DNA of 64,000 nucleotides from contig JBHEOO010000002.1 of assembly GCA_046260765.1 (NCBI GenBank), forward strand, positions 62,001-126,000. The letters are read 5' to 3'. The notes beneath the pieces are model-generated. The model was not told where the DNA came from, ran no database searches, and was given only the letters and a program-made list of their open reading frames with translations. Below, piece by piece: positions 1-7,966 of the stretch. The translations under genes were made by a program, and so were the position numbers. The first letter of the stretch is position 1, and each line of letters begins with the position of its first letter. The stretch is from Chromatocurvus sp046260765. Lineage in GTDB: Bacteria; Pseudomonadota; Gammaproteobacteria; Pseudomonadales; Halieaceae.

Positions 1-765
1 GAAATAGGACTCAGCGGCCTGTTCCACCAGCATTCCGGAACCGTCTGCAACGGCCCAGGCGGCATGCTGGGCTGCCCAGCGCATGAACGGAGTAGGCTGC
101 GGACCGTATACCATCTCGTAACAGCAGCTTTGCTCGTTGAGCATTGATGCCGGCAGCGAGAGCTCTTCACCGCTCAGACCCGCACTGGTCGCGTTGATGA
201 CCACGTCGAAGGTGCGCGCCCCGATGTCGAAGACACCGCCGCCAACAACATCGCCAAGCCCGACAAACCGATCCGCGAGTTGCGCAGCTTTTTCTGCAGT
301 GCGGTTGGCAATAAACAGACTGCGGGGCTTTTCCTGAAGCAAGGGACCGACAACACCTCGCGCCGCACCACCGGCGCCGAGCATAAGAATCCTTGCGCCC
401 TGCAGCGACCAACCCAGGTTGACCAGCATATCGCGCACCAGGCCGGGGCCATCGGTGTTGTCCGCGGCGATCCGGCCCTGATCGTCCAGCACCAGGAAAT
501 TCGCAGCACCAGCAAGATGTGAGTGCTCGCTATGTACGTCGGCAAGATCATTGGCCTCGGTCTTGAAGGGCACAGTCACGTTGAGACCGCTGCCCCCGGA
601 GGCAAAAAAACCGCGCACCGCCCGCTCGAAGCCGTCAAGTTCCACGCGCACGGCGCGATATTCCAGGCTATGACCGAACTGCTCAGCAAATGCCGCATGA
701 ATCAACGGCGATTTGCTGTGCTTTACGGGATTGCCAAATACCGCGAATTTCCGGGTTTGCGCCAT
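1..765 (-). CDS. aroE: Shikimate dehydrogenase (partial, 3' end beyond window)
   Basis: AroE reduces 3-dehydroshikimate to shikimate with NADPH in the cytoplasmic shikimate pathway. The frame runs from an ATG at 763-765 to base 1 without a stop, giving 255 residues; the family is usually about 270, so only a short C-terminal piece is missing. Visible family motifs are GNPVKHSKSP (residues 11-20, substrate binding), NVTVPFK with catalytic Lys68, NTDG with catalytic Asp105, and a glycine-rich NADP loop LGAGGAARG at about 129-137. It lies 72 bp downstream of hemF on the same strand, a pairing common in gammaproteobacteria, and is probably co-transcribed with it. Confidence 0.95.
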   Translation of the reverse strand, partial: MAQTRKFAVFGNPVKHSKSPLIHAAFAEQFGHSLEYRAVRVELDGFERAVRGFFASGGSGLNVTVPFKTEANDLADVHSEHSHLAGAANFLVLDDQGRIAADNTDGPGLVRDMLVNLGWSLQGARILMLGAGGAARGVVGPLLQEKPRSLFIANRTAEKAAQLADRFVGLGDVVGGGVFDIGARTFDVVINATSAGLSGEELSLPASMLNEQSCCYEMVYGPQPTPFMRWAAQHAAWAVADGSGMLVEQAAESYF

Positions 766-837
766 AATCAGATTGCCTCCACGAGTCGCGGTGCTCTGCG
801 GGCGAACAGGGCTGCGCGCCAGGCTCCGTATTTCTCG

Positions 838-1761
838 CTATTGCGCCAGCCAGTCGCGATCCACAAGGTAGTTTGTCATCAACTCCTCTTCGGGAGTTCC
901 CGGCTGCGGATGATAATCGTACTCCCAGCGCACCAGCGGCGGGAGAGACATAAGAATTGCCTCGGTACGGCCCTCAGACTGCAGCCCGAACAGCGTTCCC
1001 CGGTCAAACACCAGGTTGAACTCCACGTATCGGCCACGTCGGTAAAGCTGCCACTGCTTTTCTCGCTCTCCCCAGGGCGTTTCCTTGCGACGCGCCAGGA
1101 TGGGGCGATAGGCAGCGATATAGGAATCACCCACCGCTTGCATGAAGGCAAAACAGGTATCGAAATCCCAGGCGTTCAGATCATCATAGAAAAGCCCGCC
1201 TACTCCCCGCGGCTCCGCGCGATGTCGCAGATAAAAATACTCGTCGCACCAGCGCTTATAGCGCGGATAGACGTCTTCACCAAAGGGGGCGCAGGCTTCG
1301 GCAGCGGTCTGGTGCCAATGGCGACAATCCTCTTCGAAGCCATAGTAAGGTGTCAGGTCGTAGCCGCCACCAAACCACCACACGGGCTCCTCGCCGGGTT
1401 TTTCGGCAACGAAAAGCCGGACATTCGCGTGCGACGTGGGGGCGTAAGGATTCTCCGGATGAATGACCAGAGACACGCCCATGGCCTGAAAGCTGCGTCC
1501 GGCCAGTTCCGGTCGCGCCGCTGTCGCCGAGGGCGGCAGTCCCGTACCCATCACGTGGGAAAAATTCACCCCGGCCTTCTCCAGCACCGCGCCCCCGGCG
1601 AGTACGCGACTGCGGCCGCCACCGCCCTGGGGCCGATCCCACTCATCGACAATGAAATCGGCGCTGCCATCTTCAGCGGCGAGCTCTCGGCAGATACGGT
1701 CCTGCAGATCCAGCAGGTAGGCTTTAACGGCGTCTATGGAAACTGTCACGGGTAAAGGCAT
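838..1761 (-). CDS. hemF: Oxygen-dependent coproporphyrinogen III oxidase
   Basis: HemF performs the aerobic oxidative decarboxylation of coproporphyrinogen III to protoporphyrinogen IX in haem synthesis. The 307-residue length matches the family. Recognisable blocks are DRPQGGGGRSRVL (42-54), GVNFSHVMG (64-72), HPENPYAPTSHANVR (101-115), GGGYDLTPYY (131-140) and, near the C-terminus, GRYVEFNLVFDRGT, the dimer and active-site region. It starts 12 bp after the tsaC stop, and aroE follows. Its presence implies that oxygen-dependent haem synthesis is available to the organism. No truncation is seen. Confidence 0.97.
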   Translation of the reverse strand: MPLPVTVSIDAVKAYLLDLQDRICRELAAEDGSADFIVDEWDRPQGGGGRSRVLAGGAVLEKAGVNFSHVMGTGLPPSATAARPELAGRSFQAMGVSLVIHPENPYAPTSHANVRLFVAEKPGEEPVWWFGGGYDLTPYYGFEEDCRHWHQTAAEACAPFGEDVYPRYKRWCDEYFYLRHRAEPRGVGGLFYDDLNAWDFDTCFAFMQAVGDSYIAAYRPILARRKETPWGEREKQWQLYRRGRYVEFNLVFDRGTLFGLQSEGRTEAILMSLPPLVRWEYDYHPQPGTPEEELMTNYLVDRDWLAQ

Positions 1762-1773
1762 CCTCGATTGGGG

Positions 1774-2325
1774 TCATGAGCGTAACACGCGATCGCTGTG
1801 AACATCGCGGATGACGGAGGGTCGAGCGGCGCGATTCACAGTGCCTGGCACGACCGCATCAAGGCCGCCGGGAAAATAACGTCTGACCTGGAAAAGATCA
1901 CGCGGCGCCTGTCGGCCCGCCCTGTTGGCCGATGTTGAAACCAGCGGACCGCCCCAGGCGCGGCATAGAGCGGCAAGGGCCGGGTGCGCAGTGACGCGTA
2001 TCGCAACCGTGTCGTGCTCACCAGTGACGGCGGTCGGCAGGAGGTTGCGGTGCGGTAAGAGCCAGGTGTTGGGGCCCGGCCAGGACAGCATGACCTTGCG
2101 CTGCAGCGCAGGCGCCAATGGCTGCAGAAACGGCGCTATCTGCACTACATCGCCAGCCACCAGGATCAGTCCCTTGTGTTCCGGTCGCTGCTTCAGTGCC
2201 AGGACCCTCTCGACTGCGGAAACATCCCAGGGATCGCAGCTGAGGCCCCAGACAGCCTCTGCGGGACAGGCAACGACGCCACCGCCTGCGAGTGCCTCAA
2301 TAGCGAGGCGAAGCCGGAAAGTCAC
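1774..2325 (-). CDS. tsaC: Threonylcarbamoyl-AMP synthase (TsaC/YrdC family)
   Basis: TsaC makes threonylcarbamoyl-AMP from threonine, bicarbonate and ATP for the t6A37 modification of ANN-decoding tRNAs. The open frame extends to 2538, but the extension has no family similarity. I chose the GTG at 2323-2325, preceded by a GGAG element, because it gives 183 residues, the usual TsaC length, starting MTFRLRLAIEALAGGG. Family blocks are LKQRPEHKGLILVAG and the nucleotide-binding STSANRAG near the C-terminus. The usual PTEAVxG motif reads PAEAVWG here, replacing a generally conserved threonine. It sits between dprA and hemF, a frequent gammaproteobacterial arrangement. Confidence 0.92.
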   Translation of the reverse strand: MTFRLRLAIEALAGGGVVACPAEAVWGLSCDPWDVSAVERVLALKQRPEHKGLILVAGDVVQIAPFLQPLAPALQRKVMLSWPGPNTWLLPHRNLLPTAVTGEHDTVAIRVTAHPALAALCRAWGGPLVSTSANRAGRQAPRDLFQVRRYFPGGLDAVVPGTVNRAARPSVIRDVHSDRVLRS

Positions 2326-2537
2326 GGCCTTGCGCTCCGGGCTGTGATACCTGCCGAAATTAGCTGTGTACCTGACGTTAGCATTGTGGAATGTTGAGCA
2401 CGGCGTTGATTGAAGAGCCGCGATTCTAGCAACTGCGCGGCAGGTGACAAGTGGCATCTGTCGTGCTCCCTCGCAGCAACTGCTGCGCGAACCATTAACG
2501 ACAGTGACACGAGCATTAACGACGGCGAACACAAGCA
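2326..2537. repeat. Spacer with three CATTAACG direct repeats
   Basis: This 212-bp non-coding stretch between dprA and tsaC holds three direct copies of CATTAACG (2493-2500, 2514-2521, 2536-2543). They are spaced 21-22 bp apart, and the third overlaps the dprA stop codon. The flanking bases A(C/G) and (A/G)C are also shared between copies. This could be a short tandem duplication or a cluster of protein-binding sites on one helical face; no known regulator motif is recognised. The rest of the spacer shows no clear promoter. Confidence 0.5.
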
Positions 2538-3650
2538 TTAACGGCAGCGGACATAACCACCGGCACAGCGCTGTACGCAGCCCGCCATTTCAAGTTCGGT
2601 CAATGTGGTGATGACACACTGCAGCGGCAGGTCGGTGACCGCGGCGAGGCTGTCGGCATCGACCGCAACATCATCCAGCCGGGCGACGAGCTGCCGCGCG
2701 CAGTCGGAAAGTTTCGCATCTTCCTCGCCAGCCGACACAACCTTCGCTATCGGTGGCGGCAGCTGGCCCAGGACATCTGTTATATCCCGCGAGGTCTGCA
2801 CCAGAACGGCACCATCGCGAAGCAGCTGCAGGCAGCCGCGTCCATTGCCGTGGTAAATGGACCAGGGCAGCGTTAACACCTCCCGACCCTGGTTGAGAGC
2901 AGTATTGGCAGTGATCAGTGACCCGGACGGCAGGTCAGCCTCAACCACCAGGGTGCCGAGCGCCAGCCCGCTGATGAGCCGATTGCGGCGCGGAAAATGT
3001 TCACGCCGCGGCGGTGTGCCCGGCGCAAATTCAGATATCAGACAGCCGGATTCACAGATGGCATCGGCCAGACTCCGATGCTGTGCCGGGTAAACGCGAT
3101 CGATACCCGTTGCCATGACCGCCGCGGTCAGACCGCCCGCATCAATGGCGCCGCGATGCGCCGCGCCGTCAATACCGAGCGCAAGACCACTGGTGACCGC
3201 CAGTCCAGCAGCGGCCACGTCACCGGCCAGCTCCCGCGCCGCGCGAACGCCCATCGCGCTCGCACGTCGACTGCCAACAACCGCGAGCTGCTGGCAATCG
3301 AGCGCACAGAGCGATCCGCGCACATAAAGAAACGGGGGAGGGCTGTCAATGCTGCGCAGCAGAGCGGGATACCCGGGGTCACAGAGGGCCACCGCAGAGA
3401 CATCCAGGGCCGCAAGACGATGTCGCATAGCGCGCAGCGAGGCGCCGGCCTCACCCTGCAGACAGTCACGCGCCCGCTGTAGCGCATCGACCGCAGACGC
3501 GTCGAGGCCTGCATCACGCCAGCAGCGAACGTCCGCTTCTATACACGCATGCGTAGAGGAAAAGGCCGACAACAGGCAGCAGCTTTGTGCGCGTGAGAGG
3601 CCTGCTGCAACCTGCAGCAAAAGGCAGTGGGTAACGACATCGGCATCCAT
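2538..3650 (-). CDS. dprA: DNA-processing protein DprA (Smf)
   Basis: DprA binds incoming single-stranded DNA during transformation and loads RecA. It is widespread also in bacteria not known to be competent. The 370-residue protein shows an N-terminal SAM-like region (about 1-100), then the Rossmann-like DprA core beginning VVGSRRAS (about 124-131), followed by GLAVTSGLALGIDGAAH, the SEFAPGT segment and HFPRRNRLISGLA. A C-terminal winged-helix-like tail (about 305-370) ends the protein. It lies 74 bp downstream of the LysM gene and upstream of tsaC on the minus strand, the common LysM-dprA-tsaC-aroE order. No competence operon is in view to say whether uptake occurs. Confidence 0.95.
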   Translation of the reverse strand: MDADVVTHCLLLQVAAGLSRAQSCCLLSAFSSTHACIEADVRCWRDAGLDASAVDALQRARDCLQGEAGASLRAMRHRLAALDVSAVALCDPGYPALLRSIDSPPPFLYVRGSLCALDCQQLAVVGSRRASAMGVRAARELAGDVAAAGLAVTSGLALGIDGAAHRGAIDAGGLTAAVMATGIDRVYPAQHRSLADAICESGCLISEFAPGTPPRREHFPRRNRLISGLALGTLVVEADLPSGSLITANTALNQGREVLTLPWSIYHGNGRGCLQLLRDGAVLVQTSRDITDVLGQLPPPIAKVVSAGEEDAKLSDCARQLVARLDDVAVDADSLAAVTDLPLQCVITTLTELEMAGCVQRCAGGYVRCR

Positions 3651-3724
3651 TCACTTGTCCCGGGGGCCCTGTCAGTCCCGGCAGGGGGTCGGCACCACAT
3701 CCGTGTGGCAGCGGCAAGTGTAGC

Positions 3725-4807
3725 TCAGGGATTCTTGACTTTGTCCATCACTTTCAGCACGCGGTTGGCCTTGAGCACAACGGCATAGCTGGCTTTCTCG
3801 GCAACCTCGAACACCATGCACAGGCCGGCGCGACTATCGGGCAGGCGAACATTATCCCGGGCGACTTCGTCGAAGACCAATTCACCCGCCTGGTAGATAG
3901 CCAGAACGTGGCCGATTTCGAGGCCATCGCGGGCACCCCGGTTGAGGACCACAATATCCATCGTCCCGATCTGGCTGACGCCACCATCGATCGCGATCAT
4001 GTAGCCATCGCGAATTTCCTGATCGGGTGCCCGGGGCTGGAAAGTGGCATCGAAAATGCGCTCCTGGGGCGGCAGCAGGCGATCGGCAATGCGCACTTCT
4101 TCGGTGACCCGCGTGACCTCGAGCTCGACCACGTCGTCCCGGTTACTCCCGAGCAGCTGTGCGTTACCGATATCCTGTGCCTGGTAACCCAGTATTTCCT
4201 GGGTCAGCGGATCCCGGTAGATCTCACCGGCACGAAATATGCCATAGGTAGGTTCACCGTCGGGGAAGCGTCCGCGGCCGTAGACAGTATCGCCGGCTCC
4301 AGAGACGAGATGACTCTGGGCCGCGGCGACGACATAGGCCGATTCGTTGATTTCTTCGGCCGAGAGAACACGGTGTCGGCGCAGGAAAGCTCCGATTTCA
4401 TCCAGCGGAATCATGGGAATCGCGAGGTCGAGGGGAGAGACGCGCATTCTGGGCGTGAGCTTGACGTCGCGACTGCGCTGCACACTGAGGCGCGGCTCAC
4501 CGTCAACCCAGGTGAGGGAGAGACGATCACCCGGAAAGATCAGATGCGGATTATCGATCTGTGGGTTGACGTCCCACAGTTCCGGCCAGCGCCAGGGCTG
4601 CTCCAGATACATGTCGGAAATACCCCAGAGCGTGTCTCCCTTCTTGACCAAGTAGGTTTCAGGCGCGCCTTCCCGGAGATCCAGCGAAAGTGCCGGCAGC
4701 GCCAGCAGCAGGATGAAAAACCCTATGACGATGACGGCGCCGCGCCGAATGCGGCTGTCATAAAGAGTGCGGCTGTCACTGATTGATAAACTCTGCTGCA
4801 TGCTCAT
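3725..4807 (-). CDS. LysM peptidoglycan-binding domain protein
   Basis: This 360-residue envelope protein is of the type always found divergent from def in Pseudomonas-like genomes. The start is the ATG at 4805-4807, preceded by GGAG at 7 bp; the longer frame to 4873 has no ribosome-binding site. A hydrophobic segment GAVIVIGFFILLLALPALS (about residues 24-42) forms a signal or membrane anchor. A single LysM domain follows (YLVKKGDTLWGISDMYLEQP; about 52-100), binding glycan strands. The remaining 250 residues resemble the conserved beta-rich part of these proteins but carry no catalytic motif I recognise. It is divergent from def across a 297-bp spacer. Role in cell-wall binding is inferred from LysM. 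Confidence 0.85.
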   Translation of the reverse strand: MSMQQSLSISDSRTLYDSRIRRGAVIVIGFFILLLALPALSLDLREGAPETYLVKKGDTLWGISDMYLEQPWRWPELWDVNPQIDNPHLIFPGDRLSLTWVDGEPRLSVQRSRDVKLTPRMRVSPLDLAIPMIPLDEIGAFLRRHRVLSAEEINESAYVVAAAQSHLVSGAGDTVYGRGRFPDGEPTYGIFRAGEIYRDPLTQEILGYQAQDIGNAQLLGSNRDDVVELEVTRVTEEVRIADRLLPPQERIFDATFQPRAPDQEIRDGYMIAIDGGVSQIGTMDIVVLNRGARDGLEIGHVLAIYQAGELVFDEVARDNVRLPDSRAGLCMVFEVAEKASYAVVLKANRVLKVMDKVKNP

Positions 4808-4975
4808 CGTTTGCTCCGCCCGCCTCCGGATTGCCTGGCCTGTTATCTGTCGCATGCGAAAGCTTATCACCATTCAACAGCGACAGCGCAGCGCGAAAAC
4901 AGCCGCTTTCTCGAAGACATGTCGCAGACATCTCGCAAACAAGCCGCAAACATCGCTGCAGCCGCGCGTGACTTG

Positions 4976-4981
4976 TATAAT
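4976..4981 (+). promoter_or_regulatory. Candidate -10 element for the def operon
   Basis: A perfect TATAAT hexamer lies in the 297-bp spacer between the divergent LysM gene and def. The sequence 17 bp upstream (TCGCTG) is a poor -35, so the promoter would depend on other contacts. It is 124 bp upstream of the def start. This is called only on the -10 match and its position. Confidence 0.35.
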
Positions 4982-5104
4982 GTGCATTCTGCGGCGGTGC
5001 CGCGGCGCTGGCAATAGCCTGGGCAATGGATCGCCATGGCTGCGACAGCGCCACACCTGCTCGCTACAGTCGCTCATTTTAAAGGCAGGGAATACACGAA
5101 AGTC

Positions 5105-5611
5105 ATGGCTATTCTGGAGATACTCGAATTCCCGGATCCCCGCCTGCGCAACCGCGCGCAGGATGTAAAGGTGGTGGATGACGGTCTGCGAACACTGATA
5201 GATGACATGCTTGAAACCATGTACGACGCGTCGGGTATCGGCCTGGCTGCTACGCAGGTAAACGAACACCGTCGACTATTAGTGACGGATACCTCCGCAG
5301 AGAGAGACCAGCCGCGCGTTTACATCAACCCCGAGGTCGACGTACTGGATCCGGAACTGGGGGAATACGATGAGGGCTGCCTTTCCGTCCCGGGGTTCTA
5401 CGAAACCGTGCACCGCCCGCGCCGGGTTCGCGTTACGGCGCTGGGTCGCAATGGCGAGCCCTTCACCGAGGATCTCGAGGAGCTGGCGGCAATCTGCCTG
5501 CAGCACGAGATCGATCACCTCGACGGCAAGCTGTTTGTCGACTACCTGTCACCGCTGAAGCGCCAGCGCATCCGTAAAAAGCTCGAAAAATCCCAGCGCC
5601 AGCACGCATGA
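5105..5611 (+). CDS. def: Peptide deformylase
   Basis: Def removes the formyl group from the N-terminal methionine of nascent proteins at the ribosome. The three metal-site motifs are intact: GIGLAATQV (44-52), EGCLSVPG with ligand Cys92 (90-97) and HEIDH with ligands His134 and His138. With the ATG at 5105 the product is 168 residues, the normal length; the open frame to 5036 adds residues without homology. It begins the def-fmt-rsmB cluster. Fmt, encoded 19 bp downstream, adds the formyl group that Def removes. Confidence 0.97.
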   Translation: MAILEILEFPDPRLRNRAQDVKVVDDGLRTLIDDMLETMYDASGIGLAATQVNEHRRLLVTDTSAERDQPRVYINPEVDVLDPELGEYDEGCLSVPGFYETVHRPRRVRVTALGRNGEPFTEDLEELAAICLQHEIDHLDGKLFVDYLSPLKRQRIRKKLEKSQRQHA

Positions 5612-5630
5612 TTATCTGCGGTACAACGGC

Positions 5631-6578
5631 ATGAGGGTGGTATTCGCCGGTACCCCGGCGTTTGCAGCCGTTCATCTCTCAGCTCTGCTCGCGGCGGGGC
5701 AGCAGGTGGTGGGTGTGTTCACCCAGCCCGATCGCCCGGCGGGTCGCGGCAAGCGCCTGCAGGCGAGCCCGGTCAAGCAGCGTGCCCAGGCGGCAGGTCT
5801 CCCGGTCTTCCAGCCCGCGTCACTGGGCAACAGCGCTGCACGGGAGTCGCTCGCGGCACTGGCGCCTGACGTCATGATCGTCGTTGCCTACGGACTGATA
5901 CTGCCCCGGGCGGTACTGGAAATCCCCGCACAGGGCTGTCTTAACGTTCACGCCTCGCTGTTGCCGCGCTGGCGCGGCGCAGCCCCGATCCAGAGGGCAA
6001 TCGAGGCGGGAGACGCGCGCAGCGGCATTACCATCATGCAGATGGACGCGGGCCTCGACACCGGCGACATGCTGGCAACAGCAAGCTGCGAACTCGATGC
6101 GCTGACCACCGCGGGATCTCTGCACGATCAACTCGCTGTGCTCGGTGCGCCACTGCTGCTTTCGGTGCTGCAGGACCTCCCGGCGGCGCGCGAGCGGGCC
6201 GCGCGGCAGGACGATACTCATGCGACGTACGCGGCAAAGATCAGCAAGGAGGAAGCGCGGATAGACTGGTCTCTGCCGGCTGCCATGGTGGCGCGGCGTG
6301 TGCGGGCCTTCAATCCGTTCCCCGTCGCCTACACATTCATCAACAGCGAGCGGATCAAGGTCTGGCGTGCACGCGACCTCGATGTCAGTCATGACGCCGC
6401 GCCGGGCACGCTGCTGCAGGGCAGCGACAGCTGCCTGGAGGTGGCCTGTGGTCGCGGCGCACTGGCCCTGGACGAACTGCAATTTCCGGGTGGGCGGCCG
6501 CTGGCGGCCTCTGAGCTGGTGAAGTCCCGTAGCCGCCTGCTGGCTCCTGGCCAGTGCTTCACGAACACCGATTCGTGA
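5631..6578 (+). CDS. fmt: Methionyl-tRNA formyltransferase
   Basis: Fmt transfers a formyl group from 10-formyl-tetrahydrofolate to initiator Met-tRNA. The 315-residue protein has the folate-dependent formyltransferase domain with NVHASLLPRWRGAAPIQ (105-121; Asn105 and His107 are the catalytic pair) and Asp143 in MDAGLDTGDM. A smaller C-terminal tRNA-binding domain follows from about residue 205. The N-terminal MRVVFAGTPAFA is typical. It overlaps the next gene at a GTGA, indicating translational coupling in the def-fmt-rsmB operon. Confidence 0.97.
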   Translation: MRVVFAGTPAFAAVHLSALLAAGQQVVGVFTQPDRPAGRGKRLQASPVKQRAQAAGLPVFQPASLGNSAARESLAALAPDVMIVVAYGLILPRAVLEIPAQGCLNVHASLLPRWRGAAPIQRAIEAGDARSGITIMQMDAGLDTGDMLATASCELDALTTAGSLHDQLAVLGAPLLLSVLQDLPAARERAARQDDTHATYAAKISKEEARIDWSLPAAMVARRVRAFNPFPVAYTFINSERIKVWRARDLDVSHDAAPGTLLQGSDSCLEVACGRGALALDELQFPGGRPLAASELVKSRSRLLAPGQCFTNTDS

Positions 6579-7879
6579 CTGCGCCAGCCGTGTGTGGCGT
6601 TCGCGCCACCGCCGCCAAGGTCCTTGCACAGGTGTTTGCGGGCAGCACCCTGGAGGGGCCATTGGCGCAGGCGATGCCTGGAGTGACAGAGCGCGACCGG
6701 CCACTGCTGGCACAGCTCTGCTACGGCAGCCTGCGCCTGGCCCCGCGTCTGCAGGCACTGCTGCTACAGCTTGTCGACAAACCGCTGCGCGAGCGCGATC
6801 GAGATATTCAGGCACTGCTCATGCTGGGTCTTTACCAGTTGAGCGATAGCCGCATTCCCGACCACGCGGCAGTGGCGGCAACCGTCGAGGCAACCCGGGA
6901 ACTCGGAAAACCCTGGGCGAAAGGCCTGGTAAATGCGGTCTTGCGACGCTATGGACGTGAGGCCGAGACCCTCGCCAGCAGCCTGTCTCCGGCGGCGGCC
7001 GCCGCCCACCCCCAGTGGCTTTATCGGGCCCTGAACGTCGCCTGGCCGGATCACTTGAACGCACTGCTGGAGGCGAACAATCAACAGCCACCTATGACAC
7101 TGCGCGTCAACCTGCGCCAGGTCAGCCGCGACGACTGGATTGCGCAGCTCGCAGCGCGCGGCATTCCCGCGCGTGCCGGGACGCTGACCCGCGAAGCCGT
7201 TTACCTGACACAGGCTGTTGGCGTGGATCGGCTGCCAGGCTTTGCCAAGGGCGCAGCCAGCGTTCAGGACGAAGCAGCGCAGCTGTCGGCGCATTTGCTG
7301 GGGGCGAGGCCCGGAGATCACGTGCTGGATGCCTGCGCTGCACCCGGGGGCAAGACCTGCCATCTTCTGGAGGCGGAGCCCGGACTCGGCAGCGTTACCG
7401 CCATGGATATTGATGCAGAGCGCCTGCACCGGGTCCGTGAGAACCTGCACAGACTTCAGCTGGAGGCAAAACTTGTGACCGCTAACGCCGCAGATCCCGG
7501 GGGCGCCCTGGCAGGACAGCAGTTCGACCGTATTCTGGTGGATGCACCCTGCTCCGCAACGGGCGTCATTCGTCGTCACCCGGACATCAAGCTGCTGCGC
7601 AGAGTGCGTGACATTGCGGGCTTCGCCACACAGCAGCTGCAGATCCTTGGGGGTGTCTGGCCGCACCTGCGCCCGGGAGGCAGATTGCTCTACGTCACCT
7701 GTTCCGTGTTGCCAGAGGAGAATCAGGCAGTCGTGGCAGACTTCCTCGCAACGCAGGACAACGCCAGTGAAGTGGCGCTACCCGACATCGGCGCCCCGTG
7801 CCTGCACGGCCAACAAATAGTGCCGAGCCGGGATGGCCCCGACGGCCTCTACTTCGCTCTTGTGGAAAAACACGCCTGA
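6575..7879 (+). CDS. rsmB: 16S rRNA (cytosine-967-C5)-methyltransferase
   Basis: RsmB (Sun/Fmu) methylates C967 of 16S rRNA using S-adenosylmethionine. It has the N-terminal NusB-like RNA-binding domain (about 1-140), then a Rossmann methyltransferase domain with DACAAPGGKTCHLLE, DAPCSATGVIRRHPD and the cysteine motif VTCSVLPEEN; the two cysteines are the catalytic pair of m5C enzymes. I place the start at the GTG at 6575 overlapping the fmt stop (GTGA), giving 434 residues. Another GTG at 6554 in the same frame would add seven, and neither has a strong ribosome-binding site. It is the third gene of def-fmt-rsmB. Confidence 0.95.
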   Translation: MTAPAVCGVRATAAKVLAQVFAGSTLEGPLAQAMPGVTERDRPLLAQLCYGSLRLAPRLQALLLQLVDKPLRERDRDIQALLMLGLYQLSDSRIPDHAAVAATVEATRELGKPWAKGLVNAVLRRYGREAETLASSLSPAAAAAHPQWLYRALNVAWPDHLNALLEANNQQPPMTLRVNLRQVSRDDWIAQLAARGIPARAGTLTREAVYLTQAVGVDRLPGFAKGAASVQDEAAQLSAHLLGARPGDHVLDACAAPGGKTCHLLEAEPGLGSVTAMDIDAERLHRVRENLHRLQLEAKLVTANAADPGGALAGQQFDRILVDAPCSATGVIRRHPDIKLLRRVRDIAGFATQQLQILGGVWPHLRPGGRLLYVTCSVLPEENQAVVADFLATQDNASEVALPDIGAPCLHGQQIVPSRDGPDGLYFALVEKHA

Positions 7880-7966
7880 GCCAGCGCTCAATGGGCTCGG
7901 ACGGGCTTACAATCGCACCGTGAATTCTTTACTGTGCGCACTCGCAGGGCTGACGGGCGTCCGAAC

